Origin: Isochrysis galbana
Taxonomy: Eukaryota; Haptophyta; Isochrysidales; Isochrysidaceae
Assembly: GCA_018136815.1 (NCBI GenBank)
Contig: CM030931.1
Span: 9,421,829 to 9,485,828 of the forward strand
DNA length: 64,000 nt
Direction: 5' to 3'
Below the pieces are notes generated by a model, which was not told the DNA's origin, ran no database searches, and was given only the letters and a program-made list of their open reading frames with translations. Positions 13,205 through 23,609 of this stretch are shown one piece after another. Positions within the stretch are counted from its first letter, which is position 1. Every line of letters begins with the position of its first letter. The position numbers and the translations under genes were made by a program.

Positions 13205-13734
13205 CCCCCCCCCCCCCCCCCCTCTCTTATTCTGTAGTCCGTCTTTTTCTCCCGCTGCCGCGGACCCCCCTCTCCCAACCCTCTCCCAACTCTCCCCTCC
13301 CCTCCCCCATGAATACTCAAAGTCATTCCCCAAAGTTTTCCGCATCCATCCCCCTGTATTCTTCGCATTTTGGTCCCGCGCCAGCTTACTCTCTCCTCGC
13401 GGCCGGGCCATCAAGGAGCCGGCGGAGCCTCCGGGCCCTCCCCACCCCTGCGTGATTTTCCCGCCAAACGAGCTCGCTCTTCCCTCTCCGTGCCCCCCCC
13501 CCCGCTCCCCCTCCTCCGCCTTCCTCTTCCCTCCTTCTTCTCCGGTCAACTGCCCCCCCCCCCCCCGCGCGCAGGAGGAGTCGAGAGGCCCCTGTCCGGA
13601 CGGATCCCCACCCCCCCGCCCCCCCACCCCCCACTCGTTCCCCTCCTTCTCTCTTCCCGCCGCTCTTGCGCCCGGCTGCTGGCCGACCAAAACTCCCCTT
13701 CACCCACTCTTCCTCCCCAATCTTCTCCTCCCGC
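12605..13734. other. upstream region of the FN3 gene, pyrimidine-rich
   Basis: No coding potential seen. The last ~700 bp before the ATG at 13735 is C/T-rich, including the (CT)n array and several C runs. A polypyrimidine promoter or leader is possible but unproven. Confidence 0.5.
13143..13222. repeat. (CT)n array followed by a poly-C run
   Basis: About 29 CT units (13143-13202) directly followed by about 20 C. Confidence 0.95.
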
Positions 13735-16700
13735 ATGGCACCGCGCAGTGAGCATAGCCTGGGTCAGCTCGTAAGACATGGCACGCTCTATGCAAAGGGC
13801 GCTCCCAAGAAGCTAGACTTCCTCAATGGGGAGTGGAAGCGATGTGAGGCGGAGCCGTACATTGGAGAGAGACCGCATTATCTGCGCACATGCGAGGACA
13901 CTAGTGGCCGCTCCTTCAAGGCGCACCTCTTCCACTCGAACGACCACTGGTACATCACACCTGTGGCAGCCGGAGGCGGAATGATTCTGTGCGGTGCGCG
14001 TAGCGATTCGCTTGCGCCGACCACCGTGCAGCCCAAGGAATGGCACTTTCCCGCACCAGGTGGGGGCGCAATTAGAATGCCTGAGTTCGAATTCGTCGTC
14101 GATGGTCCCAACACAGAAGAAGAGCCATTCTTGATGGAGGTACGTCACACCACACCTAGCCTTCCTAGTCACCCTTTGCCAATCGCAACCCAACTCCCAA
14201 CTTAGGCAGCAAGCACGCTGACTCACTTCTACCCAAAACACGTGCTTGCCATCCCAGGAGCTCGGGCGAGATTTCTTCGTGCGAGGCACCAAGCGGCTGG
14301 GCGCGCGCCAAGTAGTTTGGTTTGAATGTCCCGCCACTGGTCAGATATACCACTCAGCCGCTAAGCCGGGCGGTGCCCGCGGACGGTCTCAGCCCGGGAA
14401 ACGTTATTGCCACCTGTGCAACAAGTGCTTTTCGGCAAACAACTTTTCGCACCAGCATCTGTCCAACTTGCACCGCCCGGAGCGAGTGGAATCACTCCGT
14501 GCATTGCAGCGCAGCGATGGCACCATCGAGCTCGAGTGGAGTGCGGCCGAATCCAACGGGTTGAGCCTCACGCACTACTCTGTCTCATGCTCTGCTGATG
14601 GTGGAGAAACCTGGCACGAATGCATGGACGCCACAGGGCAACGTGCGTATGTTCCAGCCCATCTAATTCGTAACGATGTACTCTACATGTTCAGCGTAGC
14701 TGGCGTCAACCTCGCCGGCAAGGGCCCTTATTCTGAAGCATCCGAACCTGTTGGAGGAGTGGGGAATCAGCCCACCCCTGTCTTCACGAAGTATGTGACT
14801 GCAGGAATTCAACCACCCTCGCCTTTGAGTGGAGCTACTGGGTTTGAACAAACTAGTGCGGGACCGAGTGTACTGTCTCCTGTTGACGTGGGCTACGAGT
14901 CCGGAGGCACAGAGGATACGGCAGGGGTGCGCTCGCCATTCGGCCAGTGCCGCTTGGGCGAGCTCCGCCTGGATTTCTCGGAGGCGCTCGGCCCACCAAC
15001 GAGCCCCGCGCCATGTGAAACCGTCCCTCGCAATCTCTCTGGTCTCAGCCCGCAAGACTGTACCGTCACCTCAACGGCGACAGAACCGTCCAGCAGCACG
15101 AGGCAAACCAACATCCAAGCCTCCTCAGGGTTTTCACAGGGCGGGGGCCAGCTGTTTGCGCAGCCGGGAGTTCACGTCTCATGCGATGGGTCGGTCGCCG
15201 AGCAGATTGATGACTTGCCTCAGGCTGCACCACTCGCAATTGCAACGGTGACATCTCCGACTCTCGACCTCCCGGAAGAAGAGTGTGATTCGGAAGAGGT
15301 ACTCGAGAGCCAACCGGAAGATTCGACGATTGCTCCTCCTCAGCGCCGACCATCGGCGTCAGCGGCGGCCGCCTCCTATCGACGCAAGCGAGCTCGACGG
15401 GGGTTTTGTGGCAGCAGTCAGGCTTCAAGTGCAGGCGCAGCTCTTGGCTCTGAGGACGCAGGTGCCCCGGGCGCAAGTGCGATGGATGTGTCCCCGCAGC
15501 GCAGCACCGTGCACCTTGACGGCCTCTCCGCTGTGCCGACATCACTCATCGCTCGAGCCGTTCTGAGCCCTGGCCACGAGAAGGTAGGTTTCGGGCTTGC
15601 TCATCCCATCACCGACACTGGGATGAAAGTTGAATACGACGAGGGGTGCGGAGCCGATGGCTCGCCCATTCCTGTACAGGTGGCCTCCCCCCTCAAATCT
15701 AGCTGGGCTGTCGACAAGGCAGTAGTTCCTCCATCCCCAAACCTCCATTTCGCGAGAGCTTGTCCGACGGACGTGGAGCTTGGGTTCTGGCTGACCGAGA
15801 TTCAGCAGTGCACGGACGGCGCAGACTATGTGGGCGAGGCTTCGCCTCGCGTTGCCACACCACATCTGACTACTGCCGAGAAAAGCAACACCGTAGACAG
15901 TGTAGACGGCCAATTGGTGACCTACACCAATATGTGCGCCAAGGCCGCTGCCGAGGATCGGGCTAAGATGGGCGAGGAAGACTTAGTGCCGTCGATGACG
16001 AGGGCTGGACCAACAAGGAATGTCTCGGGCGGACCTCAAAGTAGCTACCGGTTGTCGAACAGCAGCACGGGAGTGGAGAGCCGGGGAACGAATGGGACTG
16101 CGCGCCTGGGGCGACTCAACGCTCCACGGGCGCTCACTGTATCGACGGGCCCGAAGGCTCCGTGTGACAATGTTGTCTCCTCGCCAACCCTCTCTCCAAG
16201 TCACATATCATCACCAACGCTCTCCGTCTCGCCGTACTTGGCATCGCCTTCCATTCACCAGTCGGTTCCACCTACTGGTATTCGCGCAGCCATGTCGTGG
16301 GACCCAGCACTCATGCAGGAGGCGGCAGCACTCATGCCTACGGACGACTTGGAAGCTCTACTAGCATCTAGCCAAACATCAAGCATGGCGCGAGTAGAGG
16401 GAGCGCATACCCATGTTACATGCGCAGGAAGCACGGCGGTAGAGCACGCGAAGCCCGTTGCCATGCAATCCACGCCATTGGCCGCTCTTGTAAACCAGCA
16501 TGCAAAGCATGTTTCATTGCAGTTCGCCCCACGTGCTGCATCTCATCGCGGGCCAAGGCACATGAAGGCAGGCGAGACTGGTGGTGGCGTTGGAAGCAAG
16601 CACTCACATGCAGACCCTCGAGAAGCCATTCCCTCCAATGTTTCGGTCGGTACGAAAGTGAGCAGTGTCAAGGGTTGGATGCGTCGTTGGGCATGGGGGG

Positions 16701-18175
16701 GTAGCACGACTGTCTCCGAGGACCGAGGTCCATGGCTGTCCGACGCCGTGGGAACGCAAGCGAAGACGCAGGGTGTCAATGCAGCATCATCGGATGTGCC
16801 GGCCTGCGATTCCGAGGACACCCGTGGCTTCAGTTACACACATCCTCAAGGGCGTGTTGAACAACTTCCGCTCGATCCGTGTCCCCCGTCCGCTCCACCC
16901 TCTGCGCCGGCTTCGTTTGATACTACTCAGGAAGTTGGGCATAGGCCAGCACACTTGAACCTGGTTGAAAAGGCTGGTGCTTCCCTAGCAGTATGGCTTC
17001 GTGCTATGAGCTCTACAGGAAGCCCGGACGGGACGCGAGGTGATGTTGGACTCAATGGGGCCCAAACTGATGCCAAGCAGTGTGGCGAGCGTGGGGTCTA
17101 CAAAGATGCACCATCAATGGCAAAGAGATCGATGGCACAATCTTCTAAGCTAGCAGAACGCAATCGCGCAAGCTCCTCGGATTCGGCCTCGATTGCCGTC
17201 TTGAGGGCAGCCAAAGCTTCTTCCACTAGGAAGGAAAGGGTCACTCTTGAGGCCGTCCACACTAGTCAACCCACCTGTGACCACTTCGGAAAGCTGTATC
17301 CGTGTGGCTCTGAGGTTGCCGCCGTCCAAACATCGATCATCGCTGGACAAACATACCATACTGTTCGCGTCAAGCTTTCGACAACGCCAACATCTACGGA
17401 GTGCGCTCTCCTCACGCCGATGCTGATACAACAGCTCGCTCGCGAGGGTATATCCACGGAAGAGCATCTGCTCTCTGACGCCCTGGCCGCAGGTGCTGAT
17501 GCCGAGTCCATAGCTGCGACAACCGAGTCGCCTTGCTGGATCGCTGAACGAATCCGGATCAATCTAAATCCTCTTGTAGCCCCCGCCGAGATGCATTGCG
17601 ATGGTTGGCGAGGGGCTTCAGAGAATGCTACGGACGCCCTAGATAAGGAGGAAAAGCTGTCACCGTCGAATCACACATCCTTGGGTGCTCATGCTACGGC
17701 TTCATGCGAAGGAGGGCAAGAGAACCTGGTAGGGTTCGACGGCGATTTATTCCCGACTTCAACGGCTACTCGAGAGAATGGTTTTGATCGTCCAGCAGCG
17801 CGTACCCGCTTTGGAGGCGCAGGTGATGGGGTAGTAGGTCTCACTTCTGCTCCTTTTGCCGAATCTGCTGCTTGTGACGAGTTTGTAGTCAAAGTGCCAC
17901 TTGGCTCAACTAGCAGTCCTCTACCTAGGAGTGTCACGCACTCGAGCACCGAACAAGCGGCGCCGAAACTGAGGGGCATAGTCTCCTCAGCTTCTCTCAC
18001 TACTCACGACCGGAAAATGGCTTTGTCGGCGCAGCCTAGCTTCACGATGTCAAACGATGGGCGTGCTACCATGTCGGTGGATTCGCTCACACTGCGAACT
18101 TCTTGTCCTCGGCCTCGCCACTCGTGTGGAGGGCTCAATCTGCCAATGCCTTGTCGTGTACAATCTTGCCCTTAA
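13735..18175 (+). CDS. C2H2 zinc-finger plus fibronectin-III domain protein
   Basis: Two exons: 13735-14139 (ATG, donor GTACGT) and 14258-18175 (acceptor CATCCCAG, stop TAA), phase 0, about 1440 aa. Exon 1 and the start of exon 2 encode a compact novel-looking region (KKLDFLNGEWKRCEAEPY). Residues about 186-207 form a perfect C2H2 finger (C-x2-C-x12-H-x4-H, starting CHLCNKCF). Residues about 213-300 read as one fibronectin type III domain (SDGTIELEWSAAESNGL, THYSVSCSADGGETW, FSVAGVNLAGKGPYSEASEPV). The remaining ~1100 residues are Ser/Thr/Ala-rich and look disordered, apart from a short conserved-looking block (YPCGSEVAAVQTSIIAGQTYHTVRVKL, quoted in two parts: YPCGSEVAAVQ and TSIIAGQTYHTVRVKL). 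I do not recognise a named family. A scaffold role is an inference. Confidence 0.8.
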
Positions 18176-18770
18176 GTGCATGAAGATGATTCAACAAACG
18201 CGCGAAAGGACCACCTCACATGCTATGGCATTGATCGATCTACTTCCAGGCTTCATGAAGCATCACAACACCCATGCTCCGATTTCGGCCTTGAACATCC
18301 GATTGTCAATGGAGCGTGGGCTTGCGGTGGAAGCGACAAAAGACGACTTCCACTAGGTCCACTTTTTGAATTTGGTTCGGAAGGCTCGAAGAGGGCTCTC
18401 TCAACTATTGGAACATTTATTGCAATGCATCGAATCGTCTTCGAATCGGACTCTTGATGGAGTTGACCGCCACCAATAAGCAAGCTAACGGCGACTCGAT
18501 GGAGGAAGCTAGAAGAAAAGGAGTGGAATGTAGAATGAGCACAAACATTAGGCTAAGATAAAAGCGAGCGTCAAGCGTCTCCGCACGGATATGATGTGAC
18601 ATACACTGTTAGGCGTGCTAGATGTGGAATGATAGTACACTCTACACTATATACTACCATATGCAATCATGTGTGATGTGTGCACCCTCCAAACTGTCGT
18701 TTATCGGGTGCACTAAGCACTAAAACAACCTTTTAATGTTAATGTCCTCGCCTCGCACGCGGCAGCCCAT
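18176..18770. other. 3' flank of the FN3 gene
   Basis: No supported gene. A 93-aa open frame at 18176-18457 follows the stop directly and has no ATG-led domain. It may be 3' UTR or an unspliced tail exon. Confidence 0.5.
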
Positions 18771-18788
18771 AGTTTAAACGATGGGGGC

Positions 18789-19064
18789 ATGGAGAGCGCG
18801 CCGACTCCCTCCTCTCTGGCCGTCACGGCCGCCAGCACGGGCGATGAGCCCATGGACACGCCGCTGTCGCCGAATCGCCCACGCGCCAACGATGCACCCA
18901 ACCAAGTGCGCGCAAGCCATCGCGCATATCGGTTCGCAAAACGGGCGAACGGCACAGCATGGCCGCCAGAGCAGGCTGCCAAGCAGAACAGCACCCATTC
19001 CACCACCACCCACAAGCACACCCAAAGACCCAAAGCACACTCCACCCTCCCACCACTCCCATAA
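18789..19064 (+). pseudogene. LINE ORF1 N-terminal fragment
   Basis: The ATG at 18789 opens MESAPTPSSLAVTAASTG, then EPMDTPLSPNRPRANDAPNQVRA. This parallels the 12583 ORF1 start (PMEQPLSKRPRPPTEAEQVRA) in spacing and motif. The frame ends after 91 codons in Thr/His/Pro-rich sequence. Only the 5' end of the element is present. Confidence 0.55.
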
Positions 19065-19256
19065 GGAAGGCCTCCGGGCCGGGCCCCTACACCGCCCTCG
19101 CGCTCACGCGTGAGTGGCCGGCCCAACCCCAACAACAACACCGCCCCCGCCAAGGGTACTGCTAGCAACGTATTGCAATTGCAAGCTCTGCACTGAGCCT
19201 GGTTAGAGCCCTAGCTAGGAACCAGGTATCGCGAACTATGTTTATGCTTGGTTGCG

Positions 19257-19410
19257 ATGGAGCGCGCTGGCGCGACTCTCCTCTCCATCGGCCCCCCCGC
19301 CGAGGGCGGCCCCCCAGCTTTCATGGACTAGTCGCTGGCAAAGCGGCCGCGTCCGCCCGCGGAGGCCGAGCAGGTGCGTGCAACTCCGGTCGCGCCACAC
19401 GCCCCGTGAC
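19257..19410 (+). pseudogene. LINE ORF1 N-terminal fragment, second copy
   Basis: The DNA from the ATG at 19257 to about 19410 closely matches the reverse complement of the 12583-12430 ORF1 start (ATGGAGCGCGC, GCGGCCGCGTCCGCCC, GCCGAGCAGGTGCGTGC). An indel shifts its frame. A diverged copy of the leader (AACTATGTTTATGCTTGG) precedes the ATG. Confidence 0.75.
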
Positions 19411-19791
19411 CCTGGCCACACCCCGCACAACAGCCATGCAGACCCTTTACCCATGGGGGGCTGCAGACTGCAGAACACAGCAGAGAGCAAAAAAAAAATC
19501 TTCTTAAAAAACCCCGCTACGTGTGCGGCGTGAGGCAGTGTGCTAGTGTACCTCCCTACTACCCAACCTTAACCCCTAACAACCCCCTCCCCCTTCCCCA
19601 GTTCCCTCATTAGCGGAGAAGCTGGTTCCGGGGAGGCCGCGCGCGCTGCTTCGGCCAGGAGTTGGAGAGAAGGGGGCGGGAGACTGTGGCTCGTCCTTTG
19701 CTTTCGGTGTTAGCTTTGGTTATTCTCCCTTAAAAACTTTAGATTCCTTTTTTAGTAACTGCTGTGATTCCTACCCAGAGATTTAGCTGCT
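19411..19791. other. LINE 3' flank, no gene
   Basis: On the minus strand this follows the LINE ORF2 stop at 19792 and is probably its 3' UTR. No A-rich tail or target duplication was recognised. An A run lies at 19490-19499. Confidence 0.4.
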
Positions 19792-20576
19792 TTAGGTGAT
19801 GTGTCGTAGGTCTAGCCCCCTTGCCGCTTGCAAGAGGTCCTCCGACGTTCCTATGTTGAAATCCTTGTCCACCGTGTACAGCGGGCTTATCATTTTCTTA
19901 ATGTGTTTGTTGCTCGGGGCGTGTAACCCCATATTCTCCCGTTGTTTTTTTAGCCTCTGAAAGAAACCGACTTTCGCCGTTACTAACAGGTGATATCTCG
20001 TGAGGATCGCTCTTAAGATCGACCTGACGGACCTGCCGTCCGCGTTGCCATACTGGATGTTATAGAAGTCGGTTAGAATATACCTCCACGCCAAGATACC
20101 TAAGTATCCTGAGGAGGGGTGCGGTCTGTCCACCTGATAGCAGAAAAGACGTTGGGGTATTTCGGATCCCGGCTTAAGGCAAATCCCTAAAAGTCCTTCT
20201 ATGAATTCAAAGACAGGCTCCGTCGCGATACATGAGGCCAAGTGAGTGGAACTCTCGGGGGCTATGCCACAAAAGCGGCATGTCGGATCGTCGGCAAAAC
20301 GGTTTGCCGTAGCTATTCTCCTATGTAGAATATGTTTAAAATGCAGATAGGAGTCCCTAGGTGTTAAAAAGTTATATTTGTACAGTTGCGATACTTGTTT
20401 CCACTTTCCCGAGAGGACCGGTAACCTTTTCTCCCATCTTAGTGTGGATTTTTGTGCTTTTGTCTTCCTCAGCGCGAGGAACGCTTTAGTCAAGACCCTG
20501 ACACTCACATCCTCTAGCGTAGTTTGCGTCCATTCAAATTGTATGTTGCAATCTTTAGATCGTTATTATTCACCAT
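19792..20576 (-). pseudogene. LINE ORF2 remnant: endonuclease start fused to RT C-terminus
   Basis: The ATG at 20576 gives 20 codons containing DLKIATYNLNGR, the classic first strand of an APE-type endonuclease, then TAG at 20514-20516. A shifted frame, open from about 20545 to 19792, encodes the RT C-terminal region: RWEKRLPVLSGKWKQV, then DSYLHFKHILHRRIATANR, and the zinc motif CRFCGIAPESSTHLASC (C-x2-C-x8-H-x3-C). More than 2 kb of coding sequence expected between these parts is absent. The ORF1 stop (20566-20568) lies inside ORF2, so the two overlap by 11 bp. Reinitiation or frameshifting would be the usual way to express ORF2. Confidence 0.8.
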
Positions 20577-22089
20577 GACGGTACAGGCAACTAGCTCCGT
20601 TAACGCAGTATCCTGGATATGCTTTGTTAGCTTTAAGATTGCATTTTACCATACAATGTTGTTTGCCCGTTGCGGGGTCCTTTTCCCAACATCCGGGGAT
20701 GTCGTGGCTGGAAGAGCATTGGACGATTTGCCGCCCTTTCATGCGATTGTTCTTGCATTCGCCCGCCATGAATCGGCGGCAAGGTGCCGCCGCTCCAAGG
20801 CCCATAAGGGCCCTGTAGTCCATGGCGTTGCTTATCTCGCGTTGGCGTTTGCGTTGCTCCGCTTTTGCTTTGTCTTGCTCGCATGTGCATTGGCGAAAAC
20901 TGACTTGATTCTTGCGCAGATATGAGATAGCCCACGGCTTATCGTACCCTTTGCAACCTCCTGGGGCGCCGTGTATGGCAATGTCGCCTTCCGGCGTCAC
21001 GCATTCCACCGAGGAGCGGACCGCGTAGTCCAAGTTGAAATTCTCCCCATCATCGAGGGTCACGTGGAAAGTCCGCGGGAAGCGATGGCCTAGGGCAGTA
21101 GTGTCCGTGTATACGTAGAAGTGCCAAATCGGGCGTTTACCCGCCTCGACCTTCGTGATTCCCTCAAGCGAGGTTTTGACGCGTTGTTGGTTGCCCCTAA
21201 GGACATGGAAACCTTCGCGCTCCAATGCGCTAGCCAAATGTCGAGTCCTAGTTTTGTACGCCTTAACCGGGTCGAAGATGCGGGACACGATGTACGTGGC
21301 GACCTCTTTGAGGGAGGAGCGGACCGCGCTAGATTTGCGCGGTGCTGAGTCGGCTAGCGCGCCATAGGTGACTCCAAATTCGTGCGGGACTCCCGAGAGT
21401 ACTGTTTGAAGCTTGTCGCCGTAGGCGGCCTTGAATTGGTCGTGTGCGTCGTCATCGACGTAAAAGATCCAAGGGCCCTTTCGGCCCTTATCCATTCCGT
21501 CTGGAGTGGCGTCTAGGCCTTCTAGCCTAGAGAGTAGGAATTTCATGAATGTGGCTACATCTTCGCTTTTGATATCCTTCTTGTCCTCAGCTAGCTGGGC
21601 TAGCTGAATGAAGAAGGGAGTGTCTTCGGGTTCTTCTTCCTCATCTGGTGGAGGAGAAGCAAATGAGGTGGTGTTGTTTGGAGTCGGTTTTGGGTCCGAC
21701 TGGGGGTCGGCCCGCTTGCGTGACTGCGGCTGTGGCTGTTGAGCTGGTGGCTGCTGGGCTTGCTGTTGTGGCTCTTTCCCTTTGTGTCCATGTGCGGCTT
21801 GCGCGTACGACTTAGGTGGAGGATTTGGCTGTTGGTTGGAGGGAGCAAATGCTCCAGTGATTGTTTGTTGTGTCATGTGCCCGCCCCCGAGGGGTGCACA
21901 TATGGTAGGAGTTACCGCCATGGGGGTGGCAGCAGAGCTGCCACACCCCATGGGGAGTCCTTGAGTGGGTGGCTGCCCGGCGGCGCTGGCGTTCTGAGCC
22001 TGAGTCAGGTTCTGCTTGTCAGCAGGGAACAGGACTTTGCCTGCTCCCTGCTTCTGTGGCTGCCTGGGAGGCGAGGGTGGCGGCGCCAT
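20566..22089 (-). CDS. LINE ORF1 protein, apparently intact
   Basis: 507 codons from the first in-frame ATG (22089) to TAA. Residues about 1-200 are Pro/Gln/Ala-rich and basic. The middle (about 230-400) has the family signature GPWIFYVDDDAHDQFKAAYGD, HVLRGNQQRVK, WHFYVYTD and FPRTFHVTLDD, shared with 11142-12583. The C-terminus is Cys/His-rich (CRRFMAGEC, CSSSHDIPGCW, CMVKC, then C-x5-C-x3-H at the end), resembling CCCH-type RNA-binding fingers. An ORF1 protein would bind element RNA. The frame is open upstream to 22386 without an ATG. A different frame (22487-22005) begins with ATG and is acidic, so the true N-terminus may involve a frameshift in this copy. Confidence 0.75.
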   Translation of the reverse strand: MAPPPSPPRQPQKQGAGKVLFPADKQNLTQAQNASAAGQPPTQGLPMGCGSSAATPMAVTPTICAPLGGGHMTQQTITGAFAPSNQQPNPPPKSYAQAAHGHKGKEPQQQAQQPPAQQPQPQSRKRADPQSDPKPTPNNTTSFASPPPDEEEEPEDTPFFIQLAQLAEDKKDIKSEDVATFMKFLLSRLEGLDATPDGMDKGRKGPWIFYVDDDAHDQFKAAYGDKLQTVLSGVPHEFGVTYGALADSAPRKSSAVRSSLKEVATYIVSRIFDPVKAYKTRTRHLASALEREGFHVLRGNQQRVKTSLEGITKVEAGKRPIWHFYVYTDTTALGHRFPRTFHVTLDDGENFNLDYAVRSSVECVTPEGDIAIHGAPGGCKGYDKPWAISYLRKNQVSFRQCTCEQDKAKAEQRKRQREISNAMDYRALMGLGAAAPCRRFMAGECKNNRMKGRQIVQCSSSHDIPGCWEKDPATGKQHCMVKCNLKANKAYPGYCVNGASCLYRHGE

Positions 22090-22487
22090 CTCGACGTCGT
22101 TGTCAAGCGGTGCTGAGGCCTGCGAGCGCTTCGGCTCCGGCGGCTTGGGGCGGCCGGCGCAGTGGGAAGAAGAAAGCCTGGAGCGTCCGACGCACAGTTC
22201 TCGTTCTTCTCTTCTCCTCCCTCCTCCACAGAGTCCTCGTCGGTGGTGGTGGTGGTGGACTCCTCGGTCGGAGAAAGGGTCTCCTCCTCGGCACCAGGAA
22301 CGCGAACAAGCTCCGCCTCCTCCGCCGCGTCCTTGGAGCAGGAGGAGGAACGAGTCGTGCGAGCAGCGCTTCCGCTCGGCGTCCAATCGACAGGTGGCCG
22401 TGTCGAGGGAGTCGAACGAAGCCAGCGAGCAGGTGCACGAGAGGAGAGGACGGAGGACCGTACGGATGCGCGCCGAGTCGCCACCAT
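22005..22487 (-). other. possible frameshifted N-terminus of LINE ORF1
   Basis: The ATG at 22487 opens MVATRRASVRSSVLSS, then an acidic Ser/Thr stretch (GAEEETLSPTEESTTTTTDE). Around 22150 the protein-like sequence seems to move into the ORF1 frame (PKPPEPKRSQASAPL). Either the copy has a 1-base indel, or this is a separate leader frame. Confidence 0.35.
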
Positions 22488-22787
22488 CGTGAGGAAGACG
22501 AGGCCGAGGAGAGAGCTGGAGGGTGAGCGAGGAGGGAGGAGGGAGACAGGCAGTAGGAGCCTTCTCACTCTGGTAGGCCGATGAGAGGGGGGAACCCCCC
22601 CGGGGGGCGGGAGGAGAGAGAGAGATATCCGAAGACCAGACCAGCCGTTTACATTAATGTTCTCGTCATATACGGTAATAATCAACCGGTCCCATGGGGG
22701 TGCCCCAGGGGTTCCGCCCGTCCTCCGCGCCCAGAGTTCCCCCGCGGAAAGAGTGAACGCACGGCGTGCACCTTCCTGGAAGTTGCT

Positions 22788-23205
22788 ATGCGCACGCACG
22801 GCGCCCCCGCGGGGGGGCGCCGGTGCACATCGCGCCGTGCCCACGCACGGCGTGCACATGTGATTGCAAGTCATCACAGGTGCTGCGTAACGAAACATCT
22901 CTTATATGGCCAGTTTACGTAGTTCTGGGCCGCAGGGGCTACACGATGGAACGGGTTGACATGCGCACGCACGGCGTATCCGCGGGGGGACCGATGCACA
23001 TCGCGCCGTGCCCACGCACGGCGTGCACATTGTGATTGCAAGTCATCATAGGTGCTGCAATGAAATATCTCTTATATGGCCAGTTTACGTAGTTGTGGGC
23101 CGCAGGGGTACACAGAGGGAACGGGTTGACATGCGCACGCACGGCGTATCCGCGGGGGACCGATGCACATCGCGCCGTGCCCATGCACGGCGTGCACCGA
23201 TGTGA
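22788..23205 (-). repeat. ~172-bp tandem monomers upstream of LINE ORF1
   Basis: Units start at ATGCGCACGCACGGCG: 22788, 22961 and 23131 (periods 173 and 170), giving about 2.4 copies. Each contains an inverted pair (GCACGGCG / CGCCGTGC) and, on the minus strand, the TATA-like block GGCCATATAAGAGAT. Their place 5' of ORF1 on the sense strand resembles the promoter monomers of mouse L1. That function is an inference. Confidence 0.7.
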
Positions 23206-23609
23206 TTAGCGAAGAAGCTTTGACGGCGTCTCTCTCTTATAATTTTAACAAGATCTAATGTTAAACAACTACAATACAACTGTGGACATTTGATCGCTCA
23301 ATTCGACTGATGTCCCACTATTGACGGAACGACACCTGAGGGGGGCGCCGCGAGGCCCCCATTGACCCCTACTCATAAAAGTAGGTTGCGGCGAGAATAT
23401 TAAAAGTTTTTTTGCGAGGCGCGGTGGAGTAGTAGTAATTGTGAACGGATTGCAAGTTCAGTGGCTTGCTTGCAATGCTTGTAAATTGCGATTGCGCTAG
23501 AGTTGTAGGGTTGCTATGAATGGATTGCGGGTTCCGTGGTTGGCTTGCAATGCTTGTAAATTGCGATTGCACTAGGGTCGCAGGGCTGCCATGAATGGCA
23601 TTCGGCGCG
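23206..23609. other. intergenic between LINE and helicase 3' end
   Basis: Probably includes the 3' UTR of the minus-strand helicase. Contains the 75-bp tandem repeat at 23447-23596; nothing else recognised. Confidence 0.5.
23447..23596. repeat. 75-bp tandem repeat, two copies
   Basis: Copies at 23447-23521 and 23522-23596 share GGATTGC..GTTC.GTGG and the exact core CTTGCAATGCTTGTAAATTG. They sit immediately after the helicase stop, in its likely 3' UTR. Confidence 0.85.

Larger units (their letters stand above)
19792..23205 (-). mobile_element. internally deleted non-LTR retrotransposon (LINE)
   Basis: Reading on the minus strand: tandem ~172-bp monomers (23205-22788), a leader with a possible N-terminal frame, ORF1 (22089-20566), an ORF2 start overlapping the ORF1 stop, then directly the C-terminal zinc-knuckle part of a reverse transcriptase protein (to 19792). 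The endonuclease body and all polymerase motifs are missing. This is therefore a non-autonomous deletion derivative. Confidence 0.8.

Noticed and set aside
22788-23205. CRISPR-like array
   Set aside because: Units are ~172 bp contiguous tandem copies without alternating short repeats and unique spacers, in a eukaryotic context.
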